Positions 57,812 to 64,000 of a stretch of DNA of 64,000 nucleotides are shown here, in pieces. The DNA is from Vanilla planifolia. Its lineage: Eukaryota; Streptophyta; Magnoliopsida; Asparagales; Orchidaceae. How positions within the stretch are numbered: position 1 is the stretch's first letter; every line of letters starts with the position of its first letter. The stretch is taken from NCBI GenBank assembly GCA_023846275.1, contig JAIUJO010000070.1:2283501-2347500 (forward strand). Direction: 5' to 3'. The translations under genes were made by a program, and so were the position numbers. The notes beneath the pieces are model-generated. The model was not told where the DNA came from and did no database searches. It saw nothing but the letters and a program-made list of their open reading frames with translations.

Positions 57812-59041
57812 GATTGGGATGTAGAAGATGAAGAAGAAGTAAGGAAAAGAAGTGGAAGAAGAAGACAGAAAAGAAGAAAAGGAAGAAGAAGAAGAAGAAT
57901 AAGAAGAAGAAGAAAAAGAAGAAGAAGAAGAAGAAGAAGAAATGGTTCTTAATGTTGTTCATGATGATGATAAAAAAGAAGACGAAGGAGAAAAAGAAGA
58001 AGAAGAAGAAGTGAACGAGGAAGAAGAAGGAGAATAAGAAGTAGAAGAAGGCAAGGAAGAAGAAGAATAGGAAGAAGAAGAAGAAGAAGAAAAAGTGGAA
58101 GAAGAGGAAGAAGAACAAAAAGAAGAAGAAGAAGAAGAAGAAGAGGAAATAGAGCAACAAGTAGTAGAAGAAGAAGTAGAAGAAAAGGAAGTAAAAGGTG
58201 GAAAACGAGAATAAGAGGAGGAAGAAGGAATTGAAAATGAGGAACAAGAAGGAGAAGTAGAGGAAGAAGAGGAAGAAGGAGGAGGAGAACCAAAAGTAGA
58301 AGAAAAAGTAGAAATAGAAGAAGAGGACATAGAAGAAGTTGGAGAAGAACAAGAAGAAGAAGAAGAAGAGGAAAGGAGTAGAAGGAGAAGAAGAAGAAGA
58401 AGAAGAAGAAGAAGAGTAAGAAGGAAAAGGGCAAGAAGCAGAAGAAGAAGAAGAAGGAGAAGTAAAGCTGGAGGAAGATGAAGAAGAAGAAGAGGAAGAA
58501 AAAGTGGAATTAGATGAAGAAGAAGAAGTAGTAGAAGTAGAAGAAGAAGATGATATGGAAATATAAAAGGAAAAGAAGAAGAAGAATAAGAAAAAGAATA
58601 AGATGAAGAAGGAATAGAGGGAGGTTTAGAGGAAGAAGAAGAAGAAGAAGAGTTGTAGAAGAACAAGAGGGAGGAGGAGGAGTAAGAGGAGAAGGAGAAG
58701 AAAAAGAGTAAGAAGAAGAAGAGGAGGAAGAAGAAGAAGAAGATGGTGAAGAAGAAGAAGAAGAGGGAGAAAAGAAGAAGAAGGTGGAGAAGAAGAAGAA
58801 GAAGGAGAAGAAGAAGAAAAAAAAAAGAAGAACAACAAGAAGATGATGAGAATGATGAAAAAATCGAAGAACAGGCAGAAGAATGTGGAGATGAAAGTGA
58901 AGTGGAAGATGAAGAAGAAGAAGAAGGAGGAGAAAAGGAAGAAAAAGAAAATCAGAAGGAGAAGAGAAAGGAGAACGAGAAGAAGAAGAAGAAGAAGTTA
59001 AAGGGGCAAAGAAGAAGAAGAAAAGGAGGAGGAAGAAAAAG

Positions 59042-59826
59042 AATAATAATAAAAATAACTAAAGAAGAAAGAGAAGAAGAATAAGAAGAAGAAGGGGAAG
59101 AAAAGAAGGAGAATAAGAAAAAGAAGAAGAAGAAGAAGAAGAAGAGGAAGAGGAAGAAGAAGAAGAAGAAGAAAAAGGAGAAAAAGGAGAAGAAGAAGAG
59201 GAAGTAGAGCAAGAGAAGGAGAAGAAGAACAAAGACAAGAAGAAGTAAGAGAAGAAGAAGAAGAAGAGGGAGAAGAAGGAGAAGAAAAGGAAGAAAAAGA
59301 ACAAGAAGAAGAGGAAGAAGATGAAGAAGAAGTAGAAGAAGATCAAGATGATGAAGAAGAAGAAGAATAAAAAGAAGAAGAACAAGAAGAAGGAGGAAAA
59401 GAGTAAGAAGAAGAAGAAGAAGAAGAAGAAGGAGAAGGAGAATATCATGAAGAAGAAGAAGAATAGGAAGAGGAAGAAGGATAAGAAGAAGAAGAAGAAA
59501 GAGAAGCCGAAGAAGAAGGACAGGAAGAAGATGAAGAAGAGGAGGAAGAAGAAGAAGAAGAAGGAGACAAAAAAAAGGGAAGAAGAAGCACAAGAAGAAA
59601 AAGAAGTAGGAGTAGTAGATGTAGAAGAAGATGAAGTAGAAGATGAAGGAGAAGAAGAAGAATAAGAAGAAGAAGCAAAAGAAGAAGAAGACGAAGAAGT
59701 AGGAGGTGGAGATGAAAAAGAAACAGAGGAAAAGGAACAAGAAGAAGAAGAAGGAAAAGAAGTTGAAGAAGAAGAAGAAAAAGATAGAGATGAGGAAGAA
59801 GAAGAAGAAAAAAAGAGGAAGAAAAA
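59042..59826 (+). repeat. 0.8-kb module in the GAA array, copy 1
   Basis: It opens with AATAATAATAAAAATAACTA and AAGAAGAAAGAG, and contains GATCAAGATGATG (59,341), GAATATCATG (59,441), GTAGGAGTAGTAGATGTAG (59,605) and GTAGGAGGTGGAGATGA (59,698). The opening marker returns at 59,827. Confidence 0.85.
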
Positions 59827-60620
59827 GAATAATAATAACAATAACTAAAGAAGAAAGAGAAGAAGAATAAGAAGAAGAAGAAGAATAGAAGGAGAATAAG
59901 AAAAAGAAGAAGAAGAAGAAGAAGAAGAAGAAGAAGAGGAAGAGGAAGAAGAAGAAGAAGAAGAAAAAGGAGAAAAAGGAGAAGAAGAGGAGGTAGTTGA
60001 TCAAGAGAAGAAGGAGAAGAAGAACAACAACAAGAAGAAGTATGAGAAGAAGAAGAAGAAGGAGAAGAAGAAGGAGAAGAAAAGGAGGAAAAACATCAAG
60101 AAGAAGAGGAAGAAGATGAAGAAGAAGTAGAAGAAGATCATGATGATGAAGAAGAAATAGAACAAAAAGAAGAACAAGAAGAAGAAAGAGGAGAAGAGTA
60201 AGAAGAATAAGAAGAAGAAGAAGAACAAGAAGAAGGAGAATATGGTAAAGAAGAAGAAGAGGAAGAGGAAGAAGGATAAGAAGAAGAAGAAGAAAGAGAA
60301 GTAGAAGAAGAAGGAGAAGAAGAAGATGAAGAAGAGGAGGAAGAAGAAGAAGAAGAAGAAGAAGAAGAAGAAGAGGAAGAACAAAAAAGAAAAGAAGAAG
60401 AACAAGAAAAAGAAGCAGAAGAAGGAGTAGTAGTTGTAGAAGAAGATGAAGTAGAAGATGAAGGAGAAGAGGAAGAATAATAAGAAGAAGAGGAAGAAGA
60501 AGAAGGCAAAGAAGTAGGAGGTGGAGATGAATAAGAAAAAGAGGAAAAGGAACAAGAAGAAGTACAAGGAAAAGTAGTTGAAGAAGAAGAAAAAAAGAAG
60601 AAGTTAGAGATGAAGAAGAA
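59827..60620 (+). repeat. 0.8-kb module in the GAA array, copy 2
   Basis: Same marker order as copy 1: AATAATAACAATAACTAAAG, GATCATGATGATG (60,137), GAATATGGTA (60,238), GGAGTAGTAGTTGTAG (60,425) and GTAGGAGGTGGAGATGA (60,513). The right edge is approximate because the following sequence is plain GAA. Confidence 0.8.
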
Positions 60621-61911
60621 GAAGAGAAGAAAAAGGGGAAGAAGTTGAAGAAGGAGAAGAAGGAGGAGAAGAAGAAGAAGAAGGAGATAAAGAAGAAGAA
60701 GAAGAAGTGCAATGAGAATTAGAAGAAGAAGAAGAAGAAGAAGGAAAATGTGAAGAAGGAATAGGATAAGTAGAAGAAGATTACTACGATGAAGAAGAAG
60801 AAGAAGAAGAAGCAAAACTAGAAGAGGAAGAAGATTAATAACAATAATAAGATGTTGATGATGTTCATGATGAACAAGAAGAAAAGAAGAAGAAGGAGAA
60901 GAAGAAGAAGTATAAGAAGAAGAAGCTAAAGTAGTAGTAGAGGAGATAAAAGAAGAAAAAGAAGAAGATGATGAATGAGGATGGGATATGGAAAGGGAGG
61001 GAGAAGAAGAAGAAGAAGAAGAACTTGAACAAGAAGAAAAACTAGAGCAAGAAGAAGAAAAAGGAGAAGAAAGAGAAGAAGAGGAAGAAAAACAACATTA
61101 AGAAGAGGAAGAAAAAGAACAAGAAGAAGAGCAAGAAGAAGAGGAAGAAGATGTAAAAGAAGATCATGATGACGAAGAAGAAGAAGTAGAACAAAAAGAA
61201 GAAGAACAAGAAGAAGAAAGAGGAGAAGAGTAAGAAGAATAAGAAGAAGAAGAAGAAGAAGAAGGAGAATATGGTGAAGAAGAAGTAGAAGAGGAAGAGG
61301 AAGAACGAAAAGAAGAAGAAGAAAGAGAAGTAGAAGAAGAAGGAGAAGAAGGAGAAGAAGAAGGAAAAGAAGAAGATGAAGAAGAGGAGGAGAAGAAGAA
61401 GAAGAAGAAGAAGAAGATGAAGACAAAGAAAGAGAAGAAGAAAAAGAAGAAGAAAAAGAAGTAGGAGTAGAACTTGTTGAAGAAGGAGAAGAAGAATAAC
61501 AGAAGAGGATGATTAAGAAAGAGAAGGAGGAGGTGAAGATGAATAAGAAATAGAGAAAAAGGAACAAGAAGAAGAAGGAAAAAAGTGGAAGAAGAAGAAA
61601 AAAAAAAGAAGACGAAGTTGGAGATATAGATGAAGATGAAGAAGAAGATGAAGAAGGAGAAGAAGGAGGGGAAGATGAAGAAGAAGAAGAAGACCGAGAT
61701 AAAGAAGAAGAAGAGGAAGAAGAAGAACGAGATAGAAGAATTAGAAGAAGAAGAAGAAGAAGAAGAAGGAAAATGAGAAGAAGAAGGAGAAGGAGAAGAA
61801 GAAGAAGATTATGACTATAAAGAAGAAGAAGAAGAAGAAGAAGAAGAAGGAGAAGATGAAGAAGAAGGAGAAGAAGGAGAAGAACAGGAAGAAGAAGAAG
61901 AAGAAGAAGAA

Positions 61912-63458
61912 GATTGGGATGTAGAAGAAGAAGAAAGAAAGGAAGGAAAAGAAGTTGATGAAGAAGATAGAAAAGAAGAAAAGGAAGTAGAAGAAGAAGA
62001 AGAAGTGGTTCTGGTTGTTGTTGATGATGATGATGATAAAAAGGAAGACAAAGGAGGGGAAGAAGAAGAAGAAGTGAACGAGGAAGAAGAAGAAGGGGAA
62101 TAAGAAGAAGAAGAAGGCAAGAAAGAAGAAGAACAGGAAGAAGAAGAAGAAGAAGAAGAGAAAAAATAGGAAGAAGAGAAAGAAGAAGAAAAAGAAGAAG
62201 AAGAAGAAGAAGAGGAAATAGAAGAACAAGTAGTAAAAGAAGAAGAAGAAGAGGAAGTAGAAGGAGGAAAACAAGAATAAGAGGAAGAAGAAGAAGGAAA
62301 AGAAGATGAGGAATAAGAAGGAGAAGAAGAGGAAGAAGAAGAAGAAGGAGGAGAACCAGAAGTAGAAGAAGAAAAAGTAGAAGTAGAAGAAGAGGAAAAA
62401 GAAGAAGAAGTTGGAGAAGAATAGGAAGAAGAAGAAGAAGAGGAAAGGAGTAGAAGGAGAAGAAGAAGAAGAAGGAGAAGAAGAGGAAGAGGAAGAAGGA
62501 AAAGGGCAAGAAGAAGAAGAAGAAGGAGAAGTAAAGCAGGAGAAAGAAGAAGAAGAAAAGGAAGAAGAAGTGGAATTAGATGAAGAAGAAGAAGAAGTAG
62601 AAGTAGACGAAGAAGATGATGTGGAAATATAAAAGGAAAAGATGAAGAAGAATAAGAAAAAAAATAAGATGAAGAAGGAGAAGGTGGAGGTGTAGAGGAA
62701 GAAGAAGAAGAAGAAGAGTTGTAGAAGAAGAAGAGGGAGGAGGAGGAGGACGACGAGTAGGGGGAGAAGGAGAAGAAAAAGAGTAAGAAGATGAAGAGGA
62801 GAAAGAAGAAGAAGAAGATGGTGAAGAAGAAGAAGAAGAGAAAGAAAACAAGAAGATGGAGAAGAAGAAGAAGAAGGAGAAGAAGAAGTAAAAGAAGAAG
62901 AAGAAGAACAAGAAGATGATGAGGATGATGAAGATAATGAAGAACAGGAAGATGAAGAATGTGGAGATGAAAGTTAAGTAGAAGAAGAAGAAGAAGAAGA
63001 AGAAGAGGAAAAGGAAGAAAAAGAAAATCAGAAGGACAAGAGGAAGGAGAAGGAGAAGAAGAAGAACAAGAAGTTGAAGGGGAAAAGAAGAAGAAAGGAG
63101 GAGGAAGAAAAAGAATAACTATAAAAATAACTAAAGAAGAAAGAGAAGAAGAATAAGAAGAAGAAGAAGAAGAAGAAGAGGAAGAGGAAGAGGAAGAAGA
63201 AGAAGAAGAAAAAGGAGAAAAAGGAGAAGAAGAAGAGGAAGTAGAGCAAGAAAAGAAGGAGAAGAAGAAGAACAACAAGAAGAAGTAAGAGAAGAAGAAG
63301 AAGAAGAAGAAGGAGAAGAAGGAGAAGAAATGGAAGAAAAAGAACAAGAAGCAGAGGAAGAAGACGAAGAAGAAGTAGAAGAAGATCATGATGATGAAGA
63401 AGAAGTAGAACAAAAAGAAGAAGAATAAGAAGAAGAAAGTGGAGAAGAGTAAGGAGAA

Positions 63459-63489
<31 letters not shown>

Positions 63490-63608
63490 AAGAAGAAGGA
63501 GAAGGAGAATAAGGTGAAGAAGAAGAAAAATAGGAAGAGGAAGAAGGATAAGAAGAAGAAGAAGAAAGAAAAGTAGAAGGAGAAGGAGAAGAAGAAGATG
63601 AAGAAGAG

Positions 63609-63640
<32 letters not shown>

Positions 63641-64000
63641 CAAAAAAAAGAGAAGAAGAAGAAGAAGAAGAAAAAGAAGTAGGAGTAGTAGTTGTAGAAG
63701 AAGATGAAGTAGAAGATGAAGGAGAAGAGGAAGAAGAATATGAAGAAGGCAAAGAAGTAGGAGGTGGAGATGAATAGGAAATAGAGGAAAAGGAACAAGA
63801 AGAAGAAGGAAAAGAAGAAGAAGAAGTTAGGGATGAAGAAGTAGAAGAAGAAGAGGAAGAAAAAGAATAATAAAAAAAATAACTAAAGAAGAAAGAGAAG
63901 AAGAATACGAAGAAGAAAAGAAGGAGAATAAGAAAAAGAAGAAGAAGTAGAAGAAGAAGAAGAAGAGGAAGAGGAAGAAGAAGAAGAAGAAGAAAAAGGA
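61912..64000 (+). repeat. Higher-order unit Z of the GAA array (partial, runs off the window)
   Basis: It starts with GATTGGGATGTAG and repeats unit Y: GTGAACGAGG near 62,073, GTGGAATTAGATGAAG at 62,570, GTTGTAGAAGAA at 62,718, GAATGTGGAGATGAAAG at 62,957, then the 0.75-kb module. The window ends inside it. Confidence 0.85.
63116..63865 (+). repeat. 0.8-kb module in the GAA array, copy 3
   Basis: Same markers in order: AACTATAAAAATAACTAAAG, GATCATGATGATG (63,385), GTAGGAGTAGTAGTTGTAG (63,680) and GTAGGAGGTGGAGATGA (63,756). A fourth copy appears to begin at 63,866 with the same AATAACTAAAGAAGAAAG start. Confidence 0.83.

Larger units (their letters stand above)
57812..61911 (+). repeat. Higher-order unit Y of the GAA array (~4.1 kb)
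   Basis: It starts at GATTGGGATGTAG and ends just before the same marker at 61,912. It has GTTCTTAATGTTGTTCATGA, GTGAACGAGG, a GTGGAATTAGATGAAG marker at 58,504, GTTGTAGAAGAA at 58,652, GAATGTGGAGATGAAAG at 58,881, two copies of a 0.8-kb module, then GATCATGATGACG (61,165), GAATATGGTG and GTTGGAGATATAGATG. The first part repeats in unit Z at offsets of 4,066-4,100 bp. Confidence 0.85.
47416..64000 (+). repeat. Giant imperfect GAA/AAG purine array (>16.5 kb)
   Basis: From 47,416 to the window end the plus strand is almost only A and G, built on GAA/AAG/AGA triplets mixed with GGA, AAA, GTA, GAT, ACA and AAT. Pure GAA runs are short: the longest I noticed is about 36 bp, near 47,777. No gene is present. 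On the minus strand the CTT/TTC/TCT triplets contain no stop codon, which explains uninterrupted frames of over 1,000 codons that encode only Ser, Phe, Leu, Tyr and Pro in blocks. Plus-strand frames give Glu/Lys/Gly/Arg strings. All frames at one place are open together, as expected from composition and not from coding. Purine-pyrimidine mirror tracts of this kind are known to form triplex (H-) DNA. (GAA)n arrays are known heterochromatin markers in some grasses. Confidence 0.95.

Overview
The window shows no convincing gene. It looks like eukaryotic heterochromatin, most likely from a land plant. That guess rests on long satellite DNA plus a broken Ty3/gypsy element whose integrase end resembles plant chromoviruses. 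I cannot name the species.

There are two unlike halves with a sharp border at about 47,416. The left 47.4 kb is very AT-rich and made almost wholly of an old, strongly diverged tandem repeat with a unit of about 400 bp (most spacings 360 to 430), roughly 100 or more units. Every unit carries the same landmarks in the same order, for example GATGAAACAAA, then ATTGGACTCATCTCAATGAG, then AATTAAATATTCATTT, then GATGTTACACTCGATCT, then TATCTTGGAATGCAAC, then two copies of TTGATTTGGTTATATTAC about 60 bp apart, then an AT-only stretch around TTATTATTATTTATGC. I call this reading direction plus. Orientation along the window is: plus 1-11,858; a 3.6 kb non-satellite island 11,859-15,481; minus 15,482-15,795; plus 15,812-18,408; minus 18,409-24,238; plus 24,287-47,415. 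A (TA)n tract marks the last orientation switch. Variant bases at several landmarks follow CG to TG/CA decay, so the family was probably CpG-methylated and has aged.

The island at 11,859-15,481 holds a broken, short Ty3/gypsy pol relic on the plus strand (about 13,430-14,650), flanked by about 1.6 kb and 0.8 kb of sequence I cannot assign.

The right 16.6 kb (47,416 to the window end, and continuing beyond it) is one purine-rich array on the plus strand built on imperfect GAA/AAG triplets, with patches of GAT, CAA, GTA, AAT and GGT/GGA triplets. It is not plain slippage product: blocks of about 4.1 kb, 1.3 kb and 0.75-0.8 kb recur in order towards its right side, so it has grown by segmental duplication too. 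The very long open frames here (Ser/Phe/Leu-rich on the minus strand, Glu/Lys-rich on the plus strand) are by-products of the triplet composition and are not annotated as genes.

No RNA gene, CRISPR array, origin or operon was seen. The points most worth following are the satellite family, its inversions, and the layered GAA array.
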